Shown: positions 34,271-42,321 of the stretch, piece after piece
How the letters are laid out: each line of letters begins with the position of its first letter
Numbering within the stretch: the stretch's first letter is position 1
Assembly (NCBI GenBank): GCA_902792855.1
Contig: CADBBP010000031.1
Location: forward strand, 1 to 47,858
Source: an uncultured Prevotellaceae bacterium
GTDB lineage: Bacteria; Bacteroidota; Bacteroidia; Bacteroidales; Bacteroidaceae
Direction of reading: 5' to 3'
Length of the DNA: 47,858 bases
Notes under the pieces: model-generated
What the model saw: the letters and a program-made list of their open reading frames with translations, nothing else
Told to the model about the DNA's origin: nothing
Database searches by the model: none
Translations under genes and position numbers: made by a program

Positions 34271-34452
34271 CAAGCGGCTAAACCGCTTGGAACGGTGGTG
34301 GCATGGCTACTGTTCATGTCAGTTCTGCTGACATCCTCTATAAGGAGGAAATACAAAGCCGGGCGCGTGTTGAAAAAATGATTGCAGGATTGTCCCGATG
34401 ACTTTTCTTTATTGTTTTTAGGCCGATAAAGGCCATATCTCAACTTTTTTTG
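34271..34452 (+). repeat. Right ~180-bp flanking repeat with REP-like hairpins
   Basis: Homologous to 32959-33168 but without the internal 28-bp duplication. The palindrome CAAGCGGCTAAACCGCTTG is at 34271-34289. Its end runs into the -7 box of the downstream lipoprotein gene. Confidence 0.88.
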
Positions 34453-34453
34453 C

Positions 34454-34461
34454 TAATTTTG
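34454..34461 (+). promoter_or_regulatory. Lipoprotein-menA promoter -7 box
   Basis: TAATTTTG, immediately after the right flanking repeat and 20 nt before the ATG at 34482. No clear -33 box. Confidence 0.5.
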
Positions 34462-34481
34462 TCGCTCCAAAGGAAAACGAC

Positions 34482-35099
34482 ATGAGAAGCACGATGAAAA
34501 AAGTGATGGCAGTTGGTGTCGCTTTGCTCTGCTTTGCCGCTTGTGGCAAGATGGGCAAGGCGCAGGATGACAATGCTATGGCTGATGTTGACAGTATGGC
34601 CGTCGATACCCTGAAGGCCGACAGCACACATATAGAAAAGGAAGCTTTCACGGTAACCTTCCCACCCGGATGGGTGATGGTGGCCGAGGGAGGGCGGTTG
34701 GTGGAGATGAAAGTCCCCGACCCGGCGAACAATGCCCCGTGGGCTGCCAAGGCCTCTTTTCGCTTGGAGACCCTGCCCGGTGCGTTTCGGACGGCAGTTG
34801 CCTACGTAGCGGAGAAGTTGAGGCTTGATGACTCGGCCACTGCCCTCGACGATGTCACCGCCAATGGCATCACCTGGAAAGTGATGGCTTTCAACGCGAT
34901 GGACAAGCCCATCATGATGTATGCTCCTCTGCCAGTGCCCGGTGTTGCCAAGGTGTATATGGAAAACGTCAGTTTGGATGACCCCGACGTGAAGGCCATC
35001 CTTGAGAGCATCACCCTGCGAATGCCACCCCCCGACACCTTGTCGGTGGACATGCAGCAAGGAGACACCATTGTCATGGGAAAGGAGGTGGGACGATGA
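34482..35099 (+). CDS. Hypothetical lipoprotein
   Basis: A 205-residue protein with a lipoprotein signal: MKKVMAVGVALLCFAAC, with the lipobox Cys at residue 21 from ATG 34482. A linker rich in Asp, Ser and Thr follows and then a domain of about 150 residues with alternating beta-type segments (FTVTFPPGWVMVAEGG). It is probably anchored in the outer or inner membrane facing the periplasm. The internal ATG at 34494 gives a cleaner signal peptide and may be the real start. Its last 4 bp overlap menA, so the two are translated together. No known domain recognised. Confidence 0.8.
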   Translation: MRSTMKKVMAVGVALLCFAACGKMGKAQDDNAMADVDSMAVDTLKADSTHIEKEAFTVTFPPGWVMVAEGGRLVEMKVPDPANNAPWAAKASFRLETLPGAFRTAVAYVAEKLRLDDSATALDDVTANGITWKVMAFNAMDKPIMMYAPLPVPGVAKVYMENVSLDDPDVKAILESITLRMPPPDTLSVDMQQGDTIVMGKEVGR

Positions 35100-35977
35100 A
35101 GACCAATTCTGCCAAGGCATGGCTGCTCGCATCAAGGCCGAAGACCCTTGCTGGCGCGGCAGTGCCGGTGATGATTGCCTTGGCCCTCGCTTGGGCCGAT
35201 GGCGGAGGGGCGGCCTTCCGTCCGCTTCCGGCAGTGCTATGCATGCTCTTCGCCCTCATCATGCAAGTGGACGCCAATTTCATCAACGACTATTTCGACT
35301 TCAAGAAAGGGGTCGATGACGAAAGGCGGTTGGGCCCCAAGCGGGCGTGTGCGCAAGGATGGGTGACGCTCCGTGCCATGAGCAAGGCCATCCTGCTCAC
35401 CACGGCCTTGGCCTGTCTCGTCGGCTTGCCATTAGTGGCATACGGAGGATGGGCGATGGTGGCGGTGGGTGCGGCGTGCGTGCTCTTCTGCTTCCTTTAC
35501 ACCACCCATTTGTCATCCCGTGGAATGGGCGACCTGCTCGTGCTCGTGTTCTTCGGCCTCGTGCCGGTATGCGCCACCTATTACCTCCAGCTCCACGTGG
35601 TCACGGCAGAGGTGGTGACGGCGGCGTTCGCTTGTGGGCTGGTCATCGACACCCTGCTGGTGGTGAACAACTACCGCGACAGGGAGAACGACAAGATGAA
35701 AGGAAAGGTGACGCTTGTGGTGCGCATAGGGGAGAAGGCGACGGAGTGGCTGTTCCTCGCCTTGGGCGTGGTGGCCTGTCTCATGGGCGTGGTGTTCCTC
35801 ATAGGAGGGCGGCCATGGGCCTTCATCCTCCCTTTGGCCTACTTGGCGTTGCACGTCGGCACATGGAGGCGCATGGTGGCCATCAACAATGGCACGAGGC
35901 TCAACGACATCTTGGGGGAGAATGCCAGGAACATGACGGCATACGGCATTCTCACGACCATCGGCTTGCTCTTGTAA
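35096..35977 (+). CDS. menA: 1,4-Dihydroxy-2-naphthoate polyprenyltransferase
   Basis: A 293-residue UbiA-superfamily membrane protein with about eight or nine transmembrane helices. It attaches the polyprenyl tail to 1,4-dihydroxy-2-naphthoate in menaquinone synthesis. The first Asp-rich motif is NDYFDFKKGVDD (N64, D65, D68), and the second is around NNYRDRENDKMKGK. The N-terminus (WLLASRPKTLAGAAVPV) is typical of MenA. It overlaps the lipoprotein stop codon (ATGA). Confidence 0.93.
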   Translation: MKTNSAKAWLLASRPKTLAGAAVPVMIALALAWADGGGAAFRPLPAVLCMLFALIMQVDANFINDYFDFKKGVDDERRLGPKRACAQGWVTLRAMSKAILLTTALACLVGLPLVAYGGWAMVAVGAACVLFCFLYTTHLSSRGMGDLLVLVFFGLVPVCATYYLQLHVVTAEVVTAAFACGLVIDTLLVVNNYRDRENDKMKGKVTLVVRIGEKATEWLFLALGVVACLMGVVFLIGGRPWAFILPLAYLALHVGTWRRMVAINNGTRLNDILGENARNMTAYGILTTIGLLL

Positions 35978-35982
35978 GGAAA

Positions 35983-36201
35983 TTATTCCTCTCCGTTGTT
36001 CACCAATTCGATGAGCGAACTTTCCCCATCCTCTTCGTTGGTACTATTGAGATAGGCGAACAAGAGGATAGCCATCAAGATGATGAATACCACCACTTTG
36101 GCAAGGCAACTCGCCACTTTCTTGAAAACAATGATGGCTACTATGATGACGATGATGCTGACGATGCTGCTCGACAGGTTTCCCATTTCTAAAAATTCCA
36201 T
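35983..36201 (-). CDS. Small membrane protein, two helices
   Basis: A 72-residue protein with a hydrophobic stretch SSIVSIIVIIVAIIVF and a second VVVFIILMAILLFAYL, joined by a short Lys-containing loop, and an acidic C-terminus (NEEDGESS). Two transmembrane helices are predicted by eye. ATG 36201 or 36186 could be the start. It is convergent with menA (5-bp gap) and downstream of the pseudouridine synthase gene. Function unknown. Confidence 0.6.
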   Translation of the reverse strand: MEFLEMGNLSSSIVSIIVIIVAIIVFKKVASCLAKVVVFIILMAILLFAYLNSTNEEDGESSLIELVNNGEE

Positions 36202-36243
36202 AATGCTATGACTCTTTGTTCACCTGGGAGAGGGTGAAGGTTT

Positions 36244-37137
36244 TCATTTGAACAAGTTCTTGAACGACGAGGGGATAGGCGACTCAAACTCCATGCGCTC
36301 CCGTGTGACGGGATGATAGAAGCAGAGCAGGCAGGCATGGAGGCAGAGGCGATGCACGGGGTCGTCGCCATTGCCGTATTTCTTGTCGCCGCAGACAGGG
36401 TGGCCCATGTCGGCGGCATGCACGCGGATTTGGTTCTTGCGTCCCGTTTCCAACTTGAACTCCACCAAGGAGTGCTCCGTGGTGCGGGCAAGCGTGTGGA
36501 AATGTGTCACGGCATACTTGCCGCCATTGTCCACCGGCGAGGAATAAGTGACGTAGGCCTTGTTGTCCTTCAGCCAGTTGGCTATCGTGCCACCATCCTC
36601 CTCCATCTCGCCGGAGAGCACTGCCACATATCGGCGGTCATAGACGATGTCGTGCCAGTTGTGCTCCAGTGTTTGCTCCGTCTCCATGTCCTTTGCATAC
36701 ACCAGCAGTCCGCTTGTGTCGCGGTCCAGGCGGTGCACCACATGGGCGTGGCAGCGTTGCTTCGACTTGGCGAAATAGTCGTCGAGCACACTTTTCACAT
36801 TCAGCGAGGAGTGGCCGGCGGCCATCGACAGGATGCCGGGTGCTTTGTCCACCACGATGAGGTATTTGTCCTCATACACGATGCTCACATAGCGGCTGGT
36901 GAACTGGTTGTTGCGTTTCGACTTGCTCACCGACACCTTCATGCCCGGTTGCAGGGGGAAGTCGAACTGTGTCACACACTTGCCGTCCACCAGGACGCCC
37001 CGTCCCTGGAGTGTGGCCTTTGTCTTGCTTCGGCTCTGGCCTTGCAGCGTCTGCAGCAGGTACTCCAGGAGCGGTGCCTCATGGTCCACCACGTAGTGGT
37101 CGTACTTGGGCTCTTTGTTATAATTTGAATTTTTCAT
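36244..37137 (-). CDS. RluA-family pseudouridine synthase
   Basis: A 297-residue enzyme that isomerises uridine to pseudouridine in rRNA or tRNA. An N-terminal S4-like region (about residues 20-75) precedes the catalytic domain with HRLDRDTSG, in which D138 is the catalytic Asp. Other family motifs are VVDKAPGILSM and GRKNQIRVHAADMGHPVCGD. It is transcribed from a promoter whose -7 box ends only 8 nt before the ATG (37146-37153). The exact RNA target (RluA, RluC or RluD type) cannot be assigned. Confidence 0.9.
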   Translation of the reverse strand: MKNSNYNKEPKYDHYVVDHEAPLLEYLLQTLQGQSRSKTKATLQGRGVLVDGKCVTQFDFPLQPGMKVSVSKSKRNNQFTSRYVSIVYEDKYLIVVDKAPGILSMAAGHSSLNVKSVLDDYFAKSKQRCHAHVVHRLDRDTSGLLVYAKDMETEQTLEHNWHDIVYDRRYVAVLSGEMEEDGGTIANWLKDNKAYVTYSSPVDNGGKYAVTHFHTLARTTEHSLVEFKLETGRKNQIRVHAADMGHPVCGDKKYGNGDDPVHRLCLHACLLCFYHPVTRERMEFESPIPSSFKNLFK

Positions 37138-37145
37138 TCCGTCTG

Positions 37146-37153
37146 CAAATATA
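37146..37153 (-). promoter_or_regulatory. Pseudouridine synthase promoter -7 box, near-leaderless
   Basis: TATATTTG fits TAnnTTTG. The ATG at 37137 follows after 8 nt, giving a leader of about 5 nt. Confidence 0.5.
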
Positions 37154-37227
37154 CGTCATTTTATCAGAATGGCGCACTTTTTCAGCGGAAAAATGAGAAA
37201 ACCGTGCTTTTTGTGTCTTGCCGGGGC

Positions 37228-39123
37228 CTATCTCATGATCATCTTCCGTCCGTTTTTGATTACCAAGCCCTTGTAATTCTCGTCCACGCGCTGCCCGGAG
37301 AGGTTGTAAAGGACATTGGATGATGGCAACGGATTGGCGACAATGGTTTCCACGCCGTCGGGAGAGGTGCAGGTGAACACAATCTTGTCGATGTTGCAGT
37401 AGGGGCCGTCGATCGTCAGGCGCAGGATTTGTGGGCCGGCTTTCAGACGCTTGCTGAGTTTGCCCTTCACGCCCTTGTAGGTGCTCCAGTCGTTGTCGCC
37501 CGTTTGCGGGACGTTCACCTTGCACAGTGATGTCACATTGCCGTCCTCCTCCAGCAGGCTGAGGCTGAAGCCGGAGTTGGTGGAGCCGCTGGAGACGTAT
37601 GCCTCGTAGGAATACTCGCCGGCCACGGTGACATCGACGGAGTACTCCAACCACTCGCCAGCTGCCGTGTAGCCGATGGCGTAGCCGCCGTTGCCTTTCA
37701 CGATGTCCACACCGCCGCCGTTGGAGCGGTAGCTGGTGGCGTCGCCCTCTTTCGTGTTGTCGCTGTCGTGATAGGTCATTCCCTCGGCGCCGGCGTCGAA
37801 GTCCTCTGCCTCGATGGTGCCGGGCAGTTCCTTCACGCCTTTGTGGGCGGAGCGGGCGTTGTATGCCGTGAAGCCCGACAGACGCTGGTATTCGGTGCCG
37901 TCGGTGGCCACGACGACGGCCTTCAGGTTGTATTTGCCAAGGCTGGCGGGAGTGTATTCGGCGGTGTAGGGAGCCTCGTTCATGGTGCTCAGGAGCACGT
38001 TGTTCACGTAGAGGTTCACATGGTCGATGGTCTTTGTCTTCAGGCGGGCGTCGATGGTGATGGGCACCGTCTCACCCTTGGTGACGCGGATGGAGGCCGG
38101 GCGCACATAGACCGAAGCCTCTTTCACCATTCCGGGGAAGGGGCTCTTGGCGTTTTTCGCCGCGTCGGTTTTCATGTATTCGCGCAGCCAGGTCATAGCC
38201 GGGCGGTCAACGCCGTTGCGGATGATGCCGGAGTTGCCGTCGGTCACCCATGTCTTGCCGTAGATGTAGCCCCAGAGGGTGATGCCGGCGCAATAGGAGG
38301 CCTCCCACATCACCGGGATTTGCTCCTGGAAACGCTGCTTCTGGTAGTTGTCGTCGCTCGTGCCGATGTCATACTCCGTGATGTACATGGGCATCTGCAG
38401 CGCGTTCTGAATCTTCGTCATCGAGGATTTGAAGTTGCTCAGGTTGCAGTCGGTGAGGTCATGCGACTGGCAGCCGTATGCGTCGATGGGTGCTCCGGCG
38501 TCGCGGATGGTGCGCACCAGGTCGATGAACTGGTCGGTGTTCCATTGGAATGTGTTGTAGTCGTTGTAAATCAGGATGGCGTCCGGCCAGCGTTCATGGG
38601 CCATCTCAAAGGCTTTGATAATCCAGTCGTAGCCCGTGCGGCCGTCGCCGCCAAGTGCTGCCTTGTATGGAGCGGGTGCGTGGCCGCTGATGGCCTCGTT
38701 CACCACGTCGATCAGTTGCAGGTCGGGGTAGCGCTTCTTCACGGCGTCCATCCACTCCTCAATGGCTTTGTATTGTTCCGTCACCGAGAGGTTGTCCATC
38801 CAGCGGGGGTATTGGGACCCCCAGATGAGGGTGTGGAACTTGAAGGGGAATTTGTGCGACTTGGCGTAGCTGTTGATGCGGTCGCAGTTGGTCCAGTTGA
38901 AACTGCCGCGCCTGTTACCTTCAATCTGGTCCCATTTCGACTCGTTTTCGGGAGTGATTTGGTTCCATAGTTGGTAGAATTTCTCGCTGCCGTAGTCTAT
39001 TTGGTAGCCAGTGGTGATGTTTCCCAAGAACTTGTCGGGGTTGGACGACAGTTGTGCACTTGCTTGCAAGGTGAAGAGGCCGGCAAGGATGGCCAGCCCG
39101 CCTTTTCTCAGATGATGCTTCAT
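37228..39123 (-). CDS. Secreted GH10 endo-1,4-beta-xylanase with CBM6 and C-terminal sorting tail
   Basis: A 631-residue protein: signal peptide (to about ASAQ, residue 24), GH10 barrel (about 30-335), an Ig-like module (about 345-430), a family 6 carbohydrate-binding module (about 438-575, beginning GTIEAEDFDAG) and a C-terminal tail of the Bacteroidota sorting type (LYNLSGQRVDENYKG). GH10 catalytic residues are visible: acid/base E143 in DVVNEAI and nucleophile E250 in YITEYDIG. It cleaves xylan backbones; CBM6 probably binds xylan. The tail suggests export through the type IX system, whose SprA gene lies in this window. It has its own promoter (39153-39160) and no SusC/SusD partner nearby. 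Confidence 0.92.
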   Translation of the reverse strand: MKHHLRKGGLAILAGLFTLQASAQLSSNPDKFLGNITTGYQIDYGSEKFYQLWNQITPENESKWDQIEGNRRGSFNWTNCDRINSYAKSHKFPFKFHTLIWGSQYPRWMDNLSVTEQYKAIEEWMDAVKKRYPDLQLIDVVNEAISGHAPAPYKAALGGDGRTGYDWIIKAFEMAHERWPDAILIYNDYNTFQWNTDQFIDLVRTIRDAGAPIDAYGCQSHDLTDCNLSNFKSSMTKIQNALQMPMYITEYDIGTSDDNYQKQRFQEQIPVMWEASYCAGITLWGYIYGKTWVTDGNSGIIRNGVDRPAMTWLREYMKTDAAKNAKSPFPGMVKEASVYVRPASIRVTKGETVPITIDARLKTKTIDHVNLYVNNVLLSTMNEAPYTAEYTPASLGKYNLKAVVVATDGTEYQRLSGFTAYNARSAHKGVKELPGTIEAEDFDAGAEGMTYHDSDNTKEGDATSYRSNGGGVDIVKGNGGYAIGYTAAGEWLEYSVDVTVAGEYSYEAYVSSGSTNSGFSLSLLEEDGNVTSLCKVNVPQTGDNDWSTYKGVKGKLSKRLKAGPQILRLTIDGPYCNIDKIVFTCTSPDGVETIVANPLPSSNVLYNLSGQRVDENYKGLVIKNGRKMIMR

Positions 39124-39152
39124 AATGAATGGTTGATTTTTTATCTTGGCTG

Positions 39153-39160
39153 CAAAATTA
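39153..39160 (-). promoter_or_regulatory. Xylanase promoter -7 box
   Basis: TAATTTTG, giving a leader of about 30 nt. Confidence 0.6.
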
Positions 39161-39286
39161 GGAAAGAAAACCCATACATTCTTTGCATGTTGTAACAGAT
39201 TGGCACTTTATTGTATCATCATGGTTGTTTTTATGCCTTTTGATGACGTTATTTCGCTTTTATTTTGTCAAAAGCGAAAAAATAAC

Positions 39287-39294
39287 TACCTTTG
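39287..39294 (+). promoter_or_regulatory. Promoter -7 box of the 874-aa secreted protein
   Basis: TACCTTTG with TTTG at 39264-39267, 23 bp upstream; leader about 35 nt. Confidence 0.7.
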
Positions 39295-39333
39295 TCGCAA
39301 TCAAAAGATTCTTAACCATCAAACTACACAATT

Positions 39334-41958
39334 ATGAGAAAACTTTTTACTCTTTCCATGCTCCTCATGTTCGTAATGGGCATGAGCGCACAGGTGAAGA
39401 AGTCATGGGACTTCACAGCCGGGCTGAGCGATGAGACCATCGAGAATCTCAACGCCGACGCCACACACTGGGCTTCCAACGGCACGGATGCCGACGGAAA
39501 CACCAACAACTGGAAGAATGTGGGCAAGCCCGACGCCGGTTCATACCTCTTGGCCAACGGCGTTGTCATTCCAGAGACCATGGGGCTGCTCATCGACATC
39601 GGCAGCAACAAGGACAACTCCATCCACCTCGCCACCACGAAGATGCGCCTCACCAGAAAAGGCACCAAAATCACCTTCCCCAAACTGGCCAACGGACAGA
39701 CGGTGAAAATCGTGGGCCGCTCCGCCAACTCCACCGCCACCAACCGAGGCATCGCACCCGTGCAGAGCCACCTCGTCTTCCAGGCAGAGGAGAGTTCCCC
39801 TCAGACGGGCGGCGCATGCATCTTCCTCGGCAACCAGGCAGAGGGCTCCGAGGGCACCTACACCTTTGTGTGGAAGGTGGTCACTGAGGAGACCGACTCC
39901 GTGGACGTGCAATTCCAACTCACCCCTGATGCCGGCATCGACTTCACGCTCTTCCAAATCGACGAGGGCGACGCACCGGAGGTGAAGGACGCTCAGAAGG
40001 TGGCTTACCTCTACAGCGGCTCGCTCGACGACGACTATGCCTACGCTTTCCTCTCCGCCGACAGCCGTTTCGCACTCACGGAAGTCAACGTGGACGCCAC
40101 GGAGGAGACTGCCGCTTCGCTCCGCGAATATGAGGCCGTCGTCATCAGTCCGACAATAGGGGCCGGGAGCGCCTTCCTGCCCGTCATCGCCGCCACCATC
40201 GCCTACGTGCCGACGCTCAACCTCAACCCGAACCTTTACGAGCCGCTCGGACTGGGCAAGGCCGTGGCTTCGGGCACCAACGTGCTCACCGTGCTTGACG
40301 CGGAGAATGCCACCTTCGAGGGCTTTGATGTGGCAGAGGGTCTTGAACTGCTCACCGAGGGCAGCATCACCGGCGTGGAGATGGGAGACTATTTCGCAGC
40401 CGACAAGGTGCTGGCCAATGCCGGGGAGGTGACTGCCATCCACCTGCACAACGCCAACCGCAACGCCTACATGCTCGTGCCGCTGCCATTGGAGCAGATG
40501 CCCGTGGCCAACATCGACAACATCGCACAGCTCATCCCGCAGGCCCTGCAGACCGTCACCGACACCAAGCAGGCTGTCAGGGCTGTGAGCAAGCCCAACA
40601 TCAACGTGACCCAGGAGAACGGATATTCCGTCGTCAGCCTGTCGGCCAACTTCAGCAACAAGATTTACTACACCCTCGATGGTTCCGACCCCACCACGGA
40701 GAGCATCGTCTATACCGAACCGTTCACCCTGATGAAGAACACCACGGTGAAGGCCTTCGGAGTGGGCGACGGCTACGACCCGTCGGAGATTGTCAGCAAG
40801 GACGTGGTAATCATGACACAGGCATCTGCTCCCGTCATCACCGTGGCGCGTGAGCCCGGCAAGTCCACCGTCACCATCTCAAGTCCAATAGGTATAACCG
40901 TGTATTACAGCTTCTACAAGACCACGACGGTCACGGAGGCTGTGGAATACACCGAGCCTGTGGTGCTCACCGAGCCGGCCACCATCTATGCCTTCGCGCA
41001 GGGTGGTGAATTCCTCACCTCCGACATTACTGGCAAGTTCGTCGGTGTCGATGGTTTCGACGCCAACACCGTGCGCTGGGACATCATGACACACTTCGAC
41101 GCCAATGCCGATGACTGGAAGGGCAAGGGACAGCAGACCGACGACACCGGTGCCATCGTCAACGCCAACTACCTCTTCACCTGGGGCAAGAACTCAGGTC
41201 TCTACTACGACACCAACTCCATCAAGGAGGTGGTGCCTGGCTCCGACGGTCAGGACTCCATCATCTACAACCCGCTGCCTCCCGAGACGCTCGTCGGTGG
41301 CGACTGGGTGTGCAAGTCTCGCGGCCAGGTGATGACATGGGAGAGCCTCAACTTAGGCTACAACATCGGCGACACCTCCATGCGCAATCCCGACAGTGCA
41401 GAGGACGTCATCGGTGTGAACGACTCCATCGGCATCACTGCCAACGCCCTGACTTTCGGCAAGCAGCCGAGCGACGGCCCGTTCAACGCCAGTCTGGAGA
41501 CCGTGGCCAAGTGGCAGGCTCCGTTTGATGTCATCGTCTATGCCGGCAACGGCAACGAGGGCGAGATTCCCACCATGCAAATCGAGGTGTCGGCCGACGG
41601 CGAGAACTGGACGAAGTTGGGCGATGTGAACTACTCGCTCATCAAGCGCAACTGGAAGCGCACCAAGTTGGCCTACGAGGGCACCGACGAGGTCTATGTG
41701 CGCATCCTGCACACCGCCGCCAAGTCGAGCGGACAGATTTATGACATCTACCTGATGAACAACGGCGAGAAGTCGAAGCAATACGCCGAGGACGCCCTCG
41801 ACGGCATCATGACGCTCATCCCCGCCGGCGACATCACTCGCACGGAAATCTTCACCATCGGTGGCGCCCGCATCTCCACCATGGCAAAGGGCGTCAACAT
41901 CATCCGCCGCACCTACGCCAACGGAGCCATCACCACCCACAAGGTGATCATAAAATAG
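39334..41958 (+). CDS. Secreted protein with chitobiase-type C-terminal repeats and a type IX sorting tail
   Basis: An 874-residue protein with a signal peptide (MRKLFTLSMLLMFVMGMSAQ). The first 200 residues look like a beta-sandwich. Around residues 440-500 is a CHB_HEX_C-like module (KIYYTLDGSDPTTESIVYTE), and a second, weaker one follows (about 510-570). The C-terminus, with TIGGARISTMAKGVNIIRR then a beta-strand ending HKVIIK, is the pattern of type IX sorting domains. No catalytic motif is recognised; it may be an adhesin, glycan-binding or surface protein. Divergent from the xylanase gene with separate promoters in between. It is followed by a strong terminator. Confidence 0.75.
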   Translation: MRKLFTLSMLLMFVMGMSAQVKKSWDFTAGLSDETIENLNADATHWASNGTDADGNTNNWKNVGKPDAGSYLLANGVVIPETMGLLIDIGSNKDNSIHLATTKMRLTRKGTKITFPKLANGQTVKIVGRSANSTATNRGIAPVQSHLVFQAEESSPQTGGACIFLGNQAEGSEGTYTFVWKVVTEETDSVDVQFQLTPDAGIDFTLFQIDEGDAPEVKDAQKVAYLYSGSLDDDYAYAFLSADSRFALTEVNVDATEETAASLREYEAVVISPTIGAGSAFLPVIAATIAYVPTLNLNPNLYEPLGLGKAVASGTNVLTVLDAENATFEGFDVAEGLELLTEGSITGVEMGDYFAADKVLANAGEVTAIHLHNANRNAYMLVPLPLEQMPVANIDNIAQLIPQALQTVTDTKQAVRAVSKPNINVTQENGYSVVSLSANFSNKIYYTLDGSDPTTESIVYTEPFTLMKNTTVKAFGVGDGYDPSEIVSKDVVIMTQASAPVITVAREPGKSTVTISSPIGITVYYSFYKTTTVTEAVEYTEPVVLTEPATIYAFAQGGEFLTSDITGKFVGVDGFDANTVRWDIMTHFDANADDWKGKGQQTDDTGAIVNANYLFTWGKNSGLYYDTNSIKEVVPGSDGQDSIIYNPLPPETLVGGDWVCKSRGQVMTWESLNLGYNIGDTSMRNPDSAEDVIGVNDSIGITANALTFGKQPSDGPFNASLETVAKWQAPFDVIVYAGNGNEGEIPTMQIEVSADGENWTKLGDVNYSLIKRNWKRTKLAYEGTDEVYVRILHTAAKSSGQIYDIYLMNNGEKSKQYAEDALDGIMTLIPAGDITRTEIFTIGGARISTMAKGVNIIRRTYANGAITTHKVIIK

Positions 41959-41978
41959 TTTCCCCTTGGCACATCAAT

Positions 41979-42011
41979 AAAAAATCCTCCCCCTCCAGGG
42001 AGGATTTTTTT
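41979..42011 (+). terminator. Intrinsic terminator
   Basis: A 13-bp stem (AAAAAATCCTCCC with GGGAGGATTTTTT) and 6-nt loop ending in T residues, 20 bp after the stop codon. The poly-A side makes it possibly bidirectional. Confidence 0.85.
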
Positions 42012-42014
42012 AAT

Positions 42015-42174
42015 CGTCATCCCGATATCCCGCCATCCCGTTATCCCGTTATCCCGTTATATCGTTATCCCGTTATTCCGTCATATCGTTATCCCGTTTC
42101 ATCGTTATCCCGTTATCCCGTTATCCCGTTATTCCGTCATCCCGTCATCCCGAAATCCCGTTATCCCGTCCTCC
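42015..42174. repeat. Array of twenty 8-bp units, consensus CGTTATCC
   Basis: The 160 bp split exactly into 20 consecutive octamers. All begin with CG, most read CGTTATCC, and the others differ mainly at positions 3-8 (CGTCATCC, CGTTATTC, CGTTATAT, CGAAATCC and so on). The array is noncoding and takes up much of the 363-bp gap between the terminator and the pepP promoter. No single-stranded fold or ORF explains it. Confidence 0.92.
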
Positions 42175-42270
42175 CCCCGCCCCCCGCCAAAAAGAAATAC
42201 CATCATCACGCGATAACGATTTTTTTGTTTTTTCCCCCGCCATAATCGATAGCTTTACATAAAAACTTCG

Positions 42271-42278
42271 TACCTTTG
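42271..42278 (+). promoter_or_regulatory. pepP promoter -7 box
   Basis: Perfect TACCTTTG, about 45 nt upstream of the ATG at 42322. No clear -33 box. Confidence 0.6.
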
Positions 42279-42321
42279 AACCTTCAAAAGAAAAAACCAA
42301 CAACTATCATCCTAACAAGCA

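Larger units (their letters stand above)
32959..34452 (+). mobile_element. Y1-transposase element bounded by ~200-bp direct repeats with REP-like palindromes
   Basis: Two directly repeated blocks (32959-33168 and 34271-34452) bracket a single Y1 transposase gene. Each block starts with the palindrome CAAGCGGCTAAACCGCTTG, continues with a second hairpin (ATGTCAG-ttctg-CTGACAT) and ends in seven T followed by G. This resembles REP-associated transposase genes with flanking REP sequences, but the repeats are direct and long. The true ends of the element are not established. Confidence 0.6.

Noticed and set aside
42015-42174. CRISPR array
   Set aside because: The units are 8 bp without spacers, and no cas genes are near.
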